Source of the DNA: Diplonema papillatum
Taxonomy: Eukaryota; Euglenozoa; Diplonemea; Diplonemida; Diplonemidae
Direction of reading: 5' to 3'
Assembly (NCBI GenBank): GCA_030068145.1
Contig: JAPJBO010000196.1
Location: 62,001-126,000, forward strand
Length of the DNA stretch: 64,000 nt
In this document: one piece after another, positions 39,242 to 51,218 of the stretch
Layout of the letters: every line of letters starts with the position of its first letter
Numbering within the stretch: the first letter of the stretch is position 1
Program-made: the position numbers and the translations under genes
The notes under the pieces: model-generated
What the model was told of the DNA's origin: nothing
Seen by the model: only the letters and a program-made list of their open reading frames with translations
The model's database searches: none

Positions 39242-40274
39242 GCGAGGCAGCAGTGTCGCAATAGTCGCCCTCAACGCGCGTGATGGGAACTGCGTGTTTT
39301 CGCAGGGAGCAGAATTATAGCCATGGCGTCCAACCCAACATTTCCGGAAAGCTTCGAGCGTGTTGTCCAGCCTGCCGGTGCTTGAATGCAGGGGAATCGC
39401 TCTCGGCCTGTGCTGTCAGAAGCGTACCTCGAACCGCACGGAGCATCGGCCACAAACTCACTGACGAATACCGCTACAACAGGCTTTCGCGTACCGTTAA
39501 CTTTGGCTGTACACCGGTTACTTGCCATCTGTTGTTGGAAACTCGCGGGCACGAAACCGGGAGATTTGCACCTCCAATGTCCCCTGTGCAGCCCTGTAGG
39601 GATACCGAAAAACGGAGCAGTCTGCAGGCAGGGGTGTCGTTGTCGGAACGAATGCTTCCTTGCCCCTCCCTATCGACTGACTGCCCAACGATGATGACAG
39701 ATGAGCCTGTGCCGGTCAGCAGGTAGGCCTATGTCGTGCTAACCGGCAACCGGCGTAAACCTCATTCGTGCACGCAAACACTCTATAATCGCATAATCGC
39801 ATACGCAAAAAGCACATGTACTTGAAACGCACATCCTCGAGTACACACTGCTCATTTCTCCGAGAAGGCATTGAGTCTTCTTTCTTGCGGCAGACTGGCA
39901 AATATGTTTTTTTTTTGTTCCCGTTGAGGTCGCTGCTTTGCCCAGAAGGAGGGGTGGTAGTTGTTCGTATATCGTCAGAAACGATCCTTTTCACAAACAG
40001 AATCGCGCATCTCTGCGTGAAACACATCTCCCCCCTGCTTACTCGGTGCCGTGCTCCGTGCTTGATGCCCACGCCTTCTAGCCTTCAGCCAGTCTGTCTT
40101 TTCTCCTCTGACTAACCCCAACTCCGCCACATACTGTAGTCGCGAGGATCTCGCGCTCAAACTCTCCCTGTTTCTACGACGCACCCCAGGGCCACCCTGC
40201 TTGTCACCAGCAGGGCGCACGTCCCGCATGAGGACTGCAAGGACCTTACTCGGCAGTCAACGATCAGACCGAAC
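39242..40274. other. Gene-free stretch
   Basis: Only short overlapping frames; no domain, RNA or clear repeat seen. Confidence 0.4.
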
Positions 40275-40440
40275 TAAAGGGGGGGTGGGGGGTCGAATAA
40301 TAACAGTTATTTGACACGTCTGGTTGTCTAAAAACACTACCACTATTTGATTCTGCTACTGTTCGGCTACCCGGAACTTTTATTATTATTCGACAAGTCG
40401 AATAACAACACAGGTGTCATTATTCGACCCCCCCTCTTTA
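40275..40440. mobile_element. Double-hairpin element with G/C-tract ends (third)
   Basis: 166 bp between TAAAGGGGGGG and CCCCCCTCTTTA. The arm GTCGAATAATAACA (left) is complementary to TTATTATTCGAC (centre); two bases later GTCGAATAACAACA pairs with TGTCATTATTCGAC at the right end. The plan matches the elements at 1895 and 19617, with different arms. No ORF. Confidence 0.6.
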
Positions 40441-41570
40441 TTTCGTGCAGGTTACCTTTTGCCATTCTGCTCCGACACGAACAGGCATACTGACAATGGC
40501 CTGCAGGCTGCGAGCAAGGATCCGTCGGACATGATTAGTCTTTCGCCCAGCCATCGTTTCGGATTAGCAGACGTGCCACATGCGTACTGCTTCGCATCTC
40601 CCCGTACGGATCTTGATGACCCGCGCACAATCAATAAGAAACAACTGCCTTCGGGAGGGCAAGTCTGACACTTGCTGTCGTCGGAAAAAAGAAAGCTGGG
40701 CATCCTTGCACTCGCCGGTGTCGAAGAAATCGCACAATCCGAGTAGCTAACGACCAGAACCAGCAGGAGAATCTCTGCTGAGCTGGATCGGCAGCTCCGA
40801 CAACCGCGTTTTGTTTCGAAGTTACCGTTTCTGTGAACGACACCTCTGCCGGTACTCGTTGGCGACAGCCGTGTCGTGGCCTGCACGTCACGTACTGTTA
40901 ACGCGTCTTCGGTGTCTGAGCTTGGATCAGCCTCGCCCAGGCGACCAGACAGCGCACACACACTACAACTTTGCTCTGATGAGACTAACCCAGTCCTCTC
41001 TACCTCCCAAAATGCTGCGCCGAATTGCCACCAGTGCGTTCGCGGACGCCTAACAACCCGTCCCTTTAGTTCCAAAACCCGAAGTTCTTCTGTGTGTCTT
41101 GCTAGGGGGGGGTGGGTGGGTGGGTGTGGGGACAGCAACCGCTTCGTCTGACCGCTTTGTTCTTGCTTTATCACTCTTTCTCACCCTTTTGAGGCAACTG
41201 GCGCAGCAGTGCCCGCTGTGCAAATATCAGGCGAGGACCCCAGCTCTGTGTCGCCATCACCTCCTGGTCTGGACACACGGGGACGCGGCATTTGACGCGA
41301 ACGGGAAGACGTCCTTAGCTGTCTGATCAACGGAAGCGAGGACGTGTGCCGACAACGCGTGCAACTGAGGCAGGATCTAGGCGTCAATAGCGCCCCGTAG
41401 TGCCCCTGTTGGCGCCCGAAAATCAGAAAGTAATGAGAAGAACGGGCAGGCATCGGCACCACGAGGTATTCTTCACATTCAATCGCCGATGGGTTGCTCT
41501 TTCCTGATGAAACAAGCGAGCGGTTTGCCCCTCGGCAAGCCTCAAGATGGCATACATTAGGCTCTCGTCG
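40441..41570. other. Gene-free stretch with family 2 repeat
   Basis: Holds a family 2 copy at 40628-40683 and a G-rich run near 41105. A 240-codon frame on the minus strand (40452-41174) lacks domain character and overlaps the repeat, so I do not call it. Confidence 0.4.
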
Positions 41571-42298
41571 CCGATCACTGCTGCTCCAGCCACGGCCAAG
41601 ATAGAATAAGTGAGGCTCGTTACCGTCCACTGTTCGGTTGTCCCTAAGTGCCGATCACTGCTGCTCCAGCCACGGCCAAGATAGAATAAGTGAGGCTCGT
41701 TACCGTCCACTGTTCGGTTGTCCCTAAGTGCCGATCACTGCTGCTCCAGCCACGGCCAAGATAGAATAAGTGAGGCTCGTTACCGTCCACTGTTCGGTTG
41801 TCCCTAAGTGCCGATCACTGCTGCTCCAGCCACGGCCAAGATAGAATAAGTGAGGCTCGTTACCGTCCACTGTTCGGTTGTCCCTAAGTGCCGATCACTG
41901 CTGCTCCAGCCACGGCCAAGATAGAATAAGTGAGGCTCGTTACCGTCCACTGTTCGGTTGTCCCTAAGTGCCGATCACTGCTGCTCCAGCCACGGCCAAG
42001 ATAGAATAAGTGAGGCTCGTTACCGTCCACTGTTCGGTTGTCCCTAAGTGCCGATCACTGCTGCTCCAGCCACGGCCAAGATAGAATAAGTGAGGCTCGT
42101 TACCGTCCACTGTTCGGTTGTCCCTAAGTGCCGATCACTGCTGCTCCAGCCACGGCCAAGATAGAATAAGTGAGGCTCGTTACCGTCCACTGTTCGGTTG
42201 TCCCTAAGTGCCGATCACTGCTGCTCCAGCCACGGCCAAGATAGAATAAGTGAGGCTCGTTACCGTCCACTGTTCGGTTGTCCCTAAGTGCCGATCAC
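41571..42298 (+). repeat. 80-bp satellite, nine copies
   Basis: Nine essentially identical 80-bp units from CCGATCACTGCTGCTCC, plus eight bases of a tenth. The array ends exactly where the tandem gene duplication starts. Confidence 0.97.
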
Positions 42299-42301
42299 GG
42301 A

Positions 42302-42995
42302 AGAAAATCAGGTTTAAAAGTAGCATTTCTACGGAGAAATATATACTCTGCCCCGAAAAACAAGAAGAGAAACGCAAAGGAAAATGATGCCATGCCGCTG
42401 AACCTGGATTCGACGAACACCCGCTACGCCAGGAAGCAGTCGTTCGAGGAGTTGGACGACGGGCTGCACCAAGAGTTGACCGGCTCGTTCGGCAGCTCGA
42501 CGACGGCGAGGAGCGGCAGCAGCGGGTCGGGGCCGCAGGGCGACGGAAAGCCGGAGTCTTCGGGGGCTTCGACACACCCCGCCCGGGGTACCAGCTGTTA
42601 TAACTTCAAACAGCCTAACAAGAAAGTTTCAAGCGAACTTTCACTCTAAGAAAATCAGGTTTAAAAGTAGCATTTCTACAGAGAAATATATACTCTGCCC
42701 CGAACAACAAGAAGAGAAACGCAAGGAAAATGATGGCCATGCCGCTGAACCTGGATTCGACGAACACCCGCTACGCCAGGAAGCAGTCGTTCGAGGAGTT
42801 GGACGACGGGCTGCACCAAGAGTTGACCGGCTCGTTCGGCAGCTCAACGACGGCGAGGAGCGGCAGCAGCGGGTCCGGGCCGCAGGGCGACGGAAAGCCG
42901 GAGTCTTCGGGGGCTTCGACACACCCCACCCAAAATACCAGCTGTTATAACTTCAAACAGCCTAACAAGAAAGTTTCAAGCGAACTTTCACTCTA
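42302..42995 (+). repeat. 347-bp tandem duplication of a gene 5' end
   Basis: Two units (42302-42648 and 42649-42995), followed by a third start that continues into the complete gene. Each unit holds the leader with TATATACTCTGCC, the start codon and about 65 codons, then a non-homologous end with TTTCAAGCGAACTTTCACTC. Confidence 0.92.
42392..42649 (+). CDS. Truncated copy 1 of the MPLNLDSTNTRY gene
   Basis: 85 residues. The first ~65 match the full gene at 43076, then it diverges to a short end (FKQPNKKVSSELSL) encoded by the dispersed CAAGCGAACTTT motif. Here one G is missing after ATGATG, so the first two ATGs (42384, 42387) are out of frame and only the ATG at 42392 starts the conserved frame. 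May be expressed as a short form or be non-functional. Confidence 0.4.
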   Translation: MPLNLDSTNTRYARKQSFEELDDGLHQELTGSFGSSTTARSGSSGSGPQGDGKPESSGASTHPARGTSCYNFKQPNKKVSSELSL

Positions 42996-42996
42996 A
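42730..42996 (+). CDS. Truncated copy 2 of the MPLNLDSTNTRY gene
   Basis: 88 residues from MMAMPLNLDSTNTRY. Same leader and N-terminal region as the full gene and the same alternative end as copy 1. The start context is intact. The near identity of the copies indicates recent amplification. Confidence 0.45.
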   Translation: MMAMPLNLDSTNTRYARKQSFEELDDGLHQELTGSFGSSTTARSGSSGSGPQGDGKPESSGASTHPTQNTSCYNFKQPNKKVSSELSL

Positions 42997-43075
42997 GAAA
43001 ATCAGGTTTAAAGTAGCATTTCTACAGAGAAATATATACTCTGCCCCGAACAACAAGAAGAGAAACGCAAGGAAA

Positions 43076-43555
43076 ATGATGGCCATGCCGCTGAACCTGG
43101 ATTCGACGAACACCCGCTACGCCAGGAAGCAGTCGTTCGAGGAGTTGGACGACGGGCTGCACCAAGAGTTGACCGGCTCGTTCGGCAGCTCAACGACGGC
43201 GAGGAGCGGCAGCAGCGGGTCCGGGCCGCAGGGCGACGGAAAGCCGGAGTTCGCGCCCCTGTGCGCGCGGCTCGGCGGAGCCTCGCCCGCCGACTCGTGG
43301 TCGGACGGCGGCGCCGGCTCGACCCGGGCCGCGACGCCCCGCCGCCGGTTCTCGAAGTCGCCCCGACACCTGTCGTTGGACCTCCACCCGGCGGCGTCGC
43401 CCGACGTCGCGTCCCCTTTGCCCTTCCCGGGGCTCGGATCCCCCTGCCTCGACGGGACCGGGTTCGAGGCTTCCATCTCCCTCCGCGAACAAAAGCCGCG
43501 CTCGCTCTCCGGAACACCTCTCAGGCTCCAGCGCAGAAACGCGGTGTGGTGCTGA
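43076..43555 (+). CDS. Ser/Pro/Arg-rich protein, complete copy
   Basis: 159 residues beginning MMAMPLNLDSTNTRYARKQS. A moderately acidic EELDDGLHQELTGSFGSS segment precedes a Gly/Ser linker and a low-complexity region with Ser-Pro and Arg-Ser motifs (RRRFSKSPRHLSLDLHP), possible phosphosites. A TATATA lies about 45 bp upstream of the ATG. No known domain, signal peptide or membrane span. The two preceding truncated units share its leader. Confidence 0.55.
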   Translation: MMAMPLNLDSTNTRYARKQSFEELDDGLHQELTGSFGSSTTARSGSSGSGPQGDGKPEFAPLCARLGGASPADSWSDGGAGSTRAATPRRRFSKSPRHLSLDLHPAASPDVASPLPFPGLGSPCLDGTGFEASISLREQKPRSLSGTPLRLQRRNAVWC

Positions 43556-44227
43556 AGGTGCCGAAAGCCGGAAGATGCACATGGCTTGCTGTGTTCATTA
43601 CGTCAAAAAGGACCAGAAACGGCATGAATGTTGAGCGCAGCAACCGCACGCCGCGTAGTCCAAGCACGATTCGGTTCCTTGTGGCAAACAAGGCGCGCTT
43701 GTCGTCAAGAAAAAAAGACGGGTCGGCAGCGTGTTGCGTTGCGTATAGCTTCAAACCGGGTAGCTACCCGCGTGCGCGCAAACAAGCCTCCTCCTCCCCG
43801 CCGCTGCTCAAATACGGTTGTATGGGGCCGTCTCCCGAAGACGGATTTGCCTGTGCTCTCGAAGGCCGAGTCATGGCCACTGACGACGAACCAGACTCGC
43901 GTCGCTCTCCCGTCTGCAAACAAACACTCAGGTTCCGCGCTCTGATGGCCCGCCTGATGTGTATAGGAACTCAACACAGGTGCGGGATCCGTACGGTGGT
44001 CAGCACACAACCACTTCAAACAAGTCCCTCCAACCCTCCGCTCCTGCCCGCCCGTGCCGTAGCAGGCAACTTCTTCTGGCCTCCGCTTCCTCTGTCCCGT
44101 CCTCAACCGCTTCCCTCCCCTAAGATATTATGAAAAGACTGTAATCCACAAATAACGCTTAGAAACGATTCCCTCTTTTCCCTCGGTCGAATAAAACCTG
44201 CCCTCAGCCGTCTCTTTCGTACTGAAT

Positions 44228-44420
44228 AAAGCACCCGCTTGCGAAGGAAATGCTCGAGGCGGCCGCCAGTTGCGAATTGCGAAAAAAAAAAAAAAAAAGA
44301 CACCAATCTGTACGTCCATTCGGATCGTCGGAAACACAAAAAGAAATGTCAATCAAATGTGTCGCAACCCACACGAATTGCAGGTAACTCTGGGTTTCGT
44401 GTGTCGAGCGTTCAACGGAA
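44228..44420 (+). repeat. Dispersed repeat (CACACGAAACACAGG family), diverged
   Basis: Landmarks GAAATGCTCGAGG, GCCAGTTGCGAA and CACACGAATTGCAGGTAA in the same order as at 54640-54775. Confidence 0.5.
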
Positions 44421-45717
44421 GAGAAAAGACCCGTTCACAGTTGTATCGTGGTACCTGTCCGCCACCCCTTCGTATTAAGCTCCGGGCGGCGCTTCCGAGC
44501 ATTCCTTTATCCATCCCCCCTGCTCATACTCAATACTAAGATTTGCCCCCCGTGTTTTTGCTCAAGCTGCCTAAATCCGTCTTTAGAGCAGAATGGCATG
44601 GCGTGTTGTGTCTCTTATGTCTCCATCCCCGGTCCCGAGTGGCTCGTCTGGACGTCGTCGGGTGCGCTGTCGCAGGCGTTCGCCGTGAATGATAAACGCA
44701 TGGAATAACAAGGGATCGACCCTCTTGATTCTTTTTTGTTGGTCTCTAAACTGGCGTCATTGCACGCCGGTTTCTATGGCCACCGCCGCTGCCAAGATGG
44801 TTCCACCGTTAGTAAGAGAGTGTACGCGATCGCTCAGGTTCTGCGCACCTGAGCCTCAGCGAAGAAAGCGGCGGGTCTGACTCCTCGAAGGGCTGTGCTC
44901 TACTACTGTGTGCGGCTGGCAAAGCAGCTTCGAGCATCTCTCCATGCAGCTGTCAGTAGAAGGGAAACCCCTCGGGTTCGTCGGTATCGCCAGAGCAGAG
45001 AACCTGCCCCGCCACGCTTCGTGCCAAGCAAGGATTGCCTGCCTTCATGGCGCTTTGCGCTTTTGTTCTCATGCTTGGTCCCGAATTGCAGTCCGGGCCG
45101 CCGCGCGCGTCTACGACGGGAAACGCTCAATTCCCCTGTGTGGGGGGGCGCACGTTGCCTGGGCCCCGTCAGCTTTGGAATAACAAGAAAACGATTCTCT
45201 CGACTCTTTTTGTTTGGTCTCTCAACCCGAGAAGGAATAATCAACACGAAGTTCTCCGCCGGTTTGTTGCCCTCTCCATCGATCGTCGCGTCGCTGCAAT
45301 AAAAAAGCAAGAAGTCGGAAAAACACAAAAAAAAAAGTACAGCCGGCCCAAGCAATTTCCGCCGGCGGAGAAAGCTTGCCGCAAGGAATCAACCGCCTTC
45401 GGGTGGGCTAGGGGCAATGAGAAAATAAAATGGTTGCAAAACTTCCTCGCCCCCGCCCGTTTTTCTGTCTCTCATCCATCCTTAGCACACGAAACCCTTG
45501 TAAAACCCTTCTCATCGTTTTTTAGGCGCGCTCTCGACTTGAGACGCTACACTGTTGACCGCACCTTATTGAGACGCGGTCGCCGATCCCCCAACCGCCA
45601 GCATCATGTACTTGATGCGACGCGGAACAAGTGCTGACCGCACCGCCCGGCGAAAGAGGACCACAAAGGTGGAAAATCGACCGGTCGGGGGGTGCTTAGC
45701 AGCCAATGGCCTGATGG

Positions 45718-45932
45718 CTGAGTGCACACCCAAGCAGGGCTGCATCCTCGTGTTGTAGCCGTGTTGTGTATAAGGCTTCGTGGGGGTCTGGTCAACCACC
45801 TCATCACAATAGGCGCAAACTTTGTCGACAGTGATTGGACAGTCGAGATGCCGGGGGCGGGTCTCCATGAAGAAGTGAAAAGTAAAGCAAGACCTGCCCC
45901 CTGCGCCTGCTGTCTCCGGCTGCTTCGCCAGA
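45718..45932 (+). repeat. Dispersed repeat, copy of 21170-21365
   Basis: Shares CACACCCAAGCAGG, TGTTGTAGCCGTGTTGTG and GCTGTCTCCGGCT with that locus. Confidence 0.6.
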
Positions 45933-46247
45933 CGACACATACTACTACTACTACTGTTTCGTGACGTTAAGAATGTAGCCCGGCCTTGCTCCTTTGCTTA
46001 TGCACCTCTTCCCAGGAAAAAAAAAGACAATGTGCTTCTTTTCTCACCTAGGGAGCAGGCAAAGCCGGAACGAGTCACGTTTTCTTTTTTGTCTTTTTCT
46101 CGTCTTTTTTGGTACCAACAACCTTGCGGGGTTGCCCTTTAAGCCTGGAGTTTTATGTCAGCTAAATCCGACCAAAGCCTTCGTGGGCTTCGCAATCGAC
46201 ACAAACAGGTGTAATTCTCGTTCCCACCCCACCCACCCGAGAATGAC

Positions 46248-46754
46248 TTGGGATACATCGGCTGTGGAACACCTGAGTACCAGGTTTACGGCGGACGAGT
46301 GGGACGCCCTGACGAGGTCGCTGGCGCTTCTCAACAGCCGAGTGACCTGAGACTCCTTCAGCTCGCTGAAGTGGTGGGCTCTCCCTGGACCGCGTACGGG
46401 AGGTTCAGAGGCCAAGCGCCCGAGCTGCCGGGTCGGGTGACCTCACAGTGCGAAAGTAAGAGCTCGACCCGCACCTACGATACCGCGCAGAGGAACGCCC
46501 TTCGGGCAACAATCGCGAAGCATTCGAGAGAGGAGGCTCGCAGGGCGATACGAGACTGCCTGCTGCAGGCTTCGTCCAAGGCGGCCTGCGCCTCCAGCAC
46601 GAAGGTGTACAAGGAGTGGTGTGCAGGGATAGGGGTAAGGTCGTACCCTGTCGAAGTCTCGAGGGTGGATGGCCCGATGCTGGCTGCGAACTCTGCGCCG
46701 GCCCATTATTCTGTTGGAAACACCCAGGCCCACGCTCCCGACGTGGCGTCGTAG
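46248..46754 (+). pseudogene. Possible tyrosine-recombinase (Crypton/DIRS) fragment
   Basis: An open frame of 168 residues. Its second half reads LLQASSKAACASSTKVYKEW followed by CAGIGV, which resembles the N-terminal core-binding domain of eukaryotic tyrosine recombinases (a series of Ser/Thr, then YxxxW). The catalytic domain is absent and reading frames change afterwards. The resemblance is weak. Confidence 0.25.
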
Positions 46755-47671
46755 GGTATGCTGGCGCAGCGAAGGCACGCCTCGGGGATCGGGTGTCGTG
46801 CGCGCCCATTCAAAGTTTGAGAATAGGTCGAGGAAGCGATTTCCCCAATGCCTCCAATCATTCGCTTTACCTGGCGTAACTCCTGTTTCGATTCTAGCTA
46901 TCCTGAGGGAAACTTCGGAGTGAACCAGCTACTAATACCCAGCTTTGACGAGCGATTTGCACGTCAACACTGCAACGGACCTCCACCAGGGTTTCCCCCG
47001 GCTTCGTCCTATCCAGGCATATTCGAGACAGCGCTTGTCCCATCGCGATGGTAATCGACCCGATCAATTTCTAGATCTTTTCCAGCCGACCCGGCGAAGT
47101 CCCGATGAGAGGATTCCCCTTGTGCGGTGTCGCCACCCAGTACGGCGTCGAACGAGCAAGGGATAGGCGAGAGCTATCATGCAGCAAAGTGAATCACGCT
47201 TCGCAGCGACGCTGCTTCTCTGGGTAAGGAATCTGAGATGGTTTAGCTCCAGACCTCTCCTCTACGAACGGGTGTGGAGCTCGCTTTGGATTTCGAAGCC
47301 TCTACACGACCGAAGCTACCTTGCCGAACGTTTGCCGAAAGGGGCTGCGGATAAGCTGCCTCCTTTACACCCGCCGTTGGCAGTAGGTGGTGAAGTAAGG
47401 AGACCGGAAACTTATCGGAGAGATGGTCCCTTCACTCTCACTCACCTCTCTCTTTCCCTCTCCTTCTTTTGACTTCTTGGCGTCGCCACCCCCCCGTTCA
47501 CGAAGCCCGACTTCAGGCTCTGTGCTGAGTGCTTCTGCGGAAGGGGAACGGACTTTGCCGCCTCTTCTCTTGCTGACCCCCACCTACCCCCCGGTCCCTG
47601 TTGAAAACACGTCTTTCGACACACCATTTTTCGAGTTCTTCTGTGTCGAAGTTAAGGGAACGGTACGACCC

Positions 47672-47812
47672 CATCGATGTAGCAAAGGGCGCATTTTGGC
47701 CTTTCGCTACATCGATGAACTGGTCTGCCCGGCGCCGCGGTGTCGTGTCAAAGCCTGCGCAGAACACTGCGTCAATGGTCATTTTCCGCTGACGGCCCAG
47801 ATTCCGCTGTAG
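47672..47812 (+). repeat. Copy of the Cys-rich module start, with hairpin
   Basis: 47690-47812 matches 16494-16610 at about 85-90 percent (RYIDELVC, CAEHC, HFPLTA in the encoded protein), then ends in a stop. At the left, ATCGATGTAGCAAAGG and CCTTTCGCTACATCGAT form an inverted pair around a short loop. Confidence 0.6.
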
Positions 47813-50090
47813 AGTCGAAATCTCGTTGTTGCATGCCTTGCTGAAGCGGAGTGCTTTCAGCAGCTCGCTCGGAGAAACTTTCATTCCACTTGCACGTGCA
47901 TGGCTCAGTGTCTTTGGTAAGCGACTCCTTCGCCCACTTGCACACACGATGGCAAGGGCTGCGGTGCTACCTCAGCTAGATATGCTGTCCACAACGGAGG
48001 TAAACGACGCCAATTTCCCCCCCTGCGAGTCTTCGAGTTCGTTCGTTTAGTGAGGGCGCGCGTGTGAGTCCAGTCTCGAGTGCGTGGGCCCCTCGCAGGG
48101 CCGGATCTCTGGGTTGCGTCTGTTCTTGTTGTTGCTGTATGTTGGAACACACAACACTTCAAATCGACTCAAACACACAAAATTGGACACACCTTCTCAC
48201 GACCGAACCGCGCAAATTGAAGACTACGAAGACACTTTCCAGTTCTTTCTACTCGGCTACAACCCCCATCGTTCACGTATCGTCGACCAAGATTCTACCC
48301 CCCGCTCCCCCTGTACGACCCTTTCGGACGTGGCAAGCGACTTCTTCTTGCCACATCTTCGGGTCTTGATATTTAAAGTGGTGTGAGCCGACAAGTGCGG
48401 GTGTGCGGCCATTCACTTGGGGGTTTCTTGCCACAAGTGATGTGCCGGCGGCGCTGAGTCTTCTCCCGCCGCAAGGAAAACGTCGGCAGAAACGGTCCTG
48501 GCTGCGCCCATACCTGAGCGTGAAGTGCCTTCTATTCTAGCGTTCTGCTGGCGTTCTGTAAGCTCGTCAGGTTGGATCACAACAATATATTCCTCTCGCT
48601 TCTCTCTGTCTCTCTCTCTCTCTCTCCCTCTCTGAACCTGAAGTCTTCTCGGGAGAAAGACACTGCCTTCTCCCGCATCCCGGGCCTCCCTGCAGCTGCT
48701 CCCCTTGCATAAGGGAAGGTCGTGGGCATTTCTTTTATTTGCCAAGCATGCAGCGTTGGCAGTACAGGAAGATCCCCACCCGTTGCATGCGGCGAATTTT
48801 GTATGGTCGGGTAGAGAGGTTGATCCATGATTGATCTCGGCCTTTGTTGTCGATTGGCTCGGAGGTCTGCCTTGGCCCAAGCTGTTCTGCATTGGAACGA
48901 TCCACGCGAGCGTTTACGAACACCAACCTCAATCTCTACTGGAAATATCAGCGTGGGAGCGATGACTAAGAAAACGCGTGCGATAGTTCAGGATCTAAAT
49001 AAGCTGAGGAGGTGGCCCGTGAATATCGTCAGTGTTGGCGTCTTCGTGCAGCGCCCTTGCTCCTACATCTAACGGCACAGGTAGACCCAGGAACACTGCC
49101 GATGTCTGTCGTCATGAGTTCCACTGCTGCAAGGCGAGTCACTGCATTGGATCCCCTCCAGCTTGCCAAGACTCGACCGCGTCTTCGCCGACTCAGAAAA
49201 GTAAGCCACAGCCTGGACACTGCAAATAGTCTGCAATATGAGAAAAAGCAAAGAAGAAAGAAAGAAGAGAAGAAGAAAAAGGCCGCTCCTGGTCCAGGAA
49301 CGTGACGGTCAACCACACAGTTTGCAAAGCTTGAGTCGGAGGCAGCACAGTGCTACAACCCCGTCCGCTCTGCCCTGCGGCTGACCGTCTCGACGAGCGC
49401 GAGCGCCAAGCCCCAAGGTGCGCCACGCCTTGATGCTTTAGTTTGGGAAATCGGTAGCCACTTGACCCGTAGGCCCGTGGCTCTGCAGTACCGCCGAACG
49501 CGTGAAGCTTGGCTCCCGTGTAGCAGGCTTTCCCTGGTACCTACCGGATGTGAGATATGTGGATCAAGACCGAAAACACCAACGATCATCTCGTGTAACC
49601 CTGTAAAAACACGCTCTGGTAGCGGATATCCCTGTTGCCGAACGACACCCGGAGACTCCAAAATTCCGGAGTTTCAAGCGAACTTCCACCCGAAACAAAA
49701 CGAAACCAAGAAAAAAGTCCAGTCCCCCCCATGGGTTCATTCCATTTACGGAGTCATGCACTCCCCTCTTTTCTCTTCGAAGTCTTCGAAGGAGACTTGA
49801 TGCTAGCATCAAACATACAAGGACACGTGTCCGCTGTGTGGTAGGAAACGTCCGAGCAGCTGCTCTTTGCACAGCACGAAGGAACATCACATTTCCTCGA
49901 ATCAGTAACCCACGAACCACGGGTTAAACTACCAACGAAAAGCAGACCCGTTCTGTAGTTGTGTTGAGTCTTCTTCCCCCGACGTAAAAAGAAGACAAGT
50001 CAGTGCTGCCTAGCGAGTCGCAGTCACAATCAGGGCGGGAGCCCTGAGTTTTGCAACTGATTGCTCAGACACGGTTGTAGGAGCCTCCTC
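47813..50090. other. Gene-poor stretch
   Basis: A TC-rich tract at 48600-48635, repeats at 49440-49560 and 49645-49698, and the palindromic TTGATGCTAGCATCAA near 49797, which also occurs near 262. No supported gene. Confidence 0.4.
49645..49698 (+). repeat. Short dispersed leader-like repeat
   Basis: ACACCCGGAGACTCCAAAAT ... GTTTCAAGCGAACTTCCAC; see 19886-19937 for the family. Confidence 0.65.
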
Positions 50091-51218
50091 CCCGTGACGG
50101 ATGCACCTGTGCTCTACAGGGGGGGGGCTAGATGTGAATAATAGTAAAAATACAATTGTGCACAATTGTATTCCAAAGCACGCACGCCAATCCCTGCCCC
50201 GGCAGAACTTGACAGTTGTTGAATAGAATTGTCTTGGAATACAATTGTTTCTACAGAAGTCGCCTTGTCACGCGGCCAAGACGGCCCTCCGGGACTCCGG
50301 TCCCGGAGGGCGGAGTCCGGACAACATGTAGCCAAGCTGCACGAGCCGATTTTGTCACCAATGCGGCCACCTACAAACGCTCCGCCGACGTGCACCACCT
50401 ACACTACGGGCCGTTCCAAAATCACTCTACTTCTCCTCTGATTTTGCGGAAGAACCTTCTACGGCCGGCAGAGATCCGCCACAGCACTGGGCGTCGCCCT
50501 TCGCCACCGCCGACCGACTTACGACAAGCCACGTCCCTGCCGGGTCATCATACTTAGTACGCTTGCGCAGTGGCTCGTAATAGCCCACAAAGGTTTCACA
50601 ACAGTCACTGACAACTTGACAAAAGTGACCACCGGTCTCCAGTCTACCGGAGTCCAGACCTGTTGTGGAGGGTCCACGATTAGAAACCGTGTGCACAACT
50701 GCATTCCAAGGCAACAGCACTAAAAACAGCTGTGTTCCAACACAACTCTATTCAGCTGGACGGACTCTGAAACCGGCCAAAAAAAAAGACAATTGTATTC
50801 AAAGGACACAATTGTATTCCAAGACAATTGTATTTAGCCCCCCCCCCCCCCTGTAATAATAACAAAAAAAAAACAAAAACGGGAAAAAAAAAAAAAAAAA
50901 AAAAAAAAAATAAAACAAACCGACGAAGACCCCAAAAACCTTTTTCAACCTCTCCAATTCCCTTCAAGCTAGACCATTATAACAACCCCCCCCCCCCCCC
51001 CCCCCTGTAGTAGCACGGGTGGTCCTGGCTGTGACGAGCTACGAACAACCACCTGACAAACCTGACTCACACCGCAGTCCTGTCTGCAGGCACTCAGGTT
51101 CCGCGCTGATGATGGTCCGCCTTATGTGTCCGTGGCTTCAAGGACCGAAACACGGCGCAGACGGGACCAGTGCGGTGTTGAGCACATATCCACTCCAAGC
51201 ACGTTCTTGCAATCCCCC
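50091..51218 (+). repeat. Family 1 repeat split by an insertion
   Basis: The left part (CCCCGTGACGGATGCACCTG, TGCTCTA) ends at 50117; the right part resumes at TAGTAGCACGGGTGGTCCTG (51007). In the copy at 29999 these are contiguous, giving an empty site. The rest follows the family to 51218. Confidence 0.75.
50118..51006. mobile_element. G/C-tract TIR element(s) inserted at TA
   Basis: The left end is CAGGGGGGGGGCTAGATG and a matching right end, TTTAGCCCCC...CCCTG, lies at 50832-50852. A second poly-C end CCCCCCCTG abuts TA at 51006-51008, so the insert may be two nested or tandem elements. The arm CAATTGTATTCC occurs at 50163 and three times near 50792-50830, with its complement near 50232. 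TA flanks both outer ends. No transposase ORF. Confidence 0.6.

Larger units (their letters stand above)
43556..46247. other. Repeat-rich stretch without clear gene
   Basis: Contains a diverged family 1 copy (43833-44025), a CACACGAA family copy (44228-44420), a family 2 copy (45345-45412) and the 45718-45932 repeat shared with 21170. No domain-bearing frame seen. Confidence 0.45.

Noticed and set aside
40452..41174. 240-codon minus-strand gene
   Set aside because: Overlaps a family 2 repeat and has no domain-like composition or third-position bias.
41423..42575. Minus-strand ORFs over the 80-bp satellite
   Set aside because: They arise from repeat units lacking stops in one frame and continue into the antisense of another gene.
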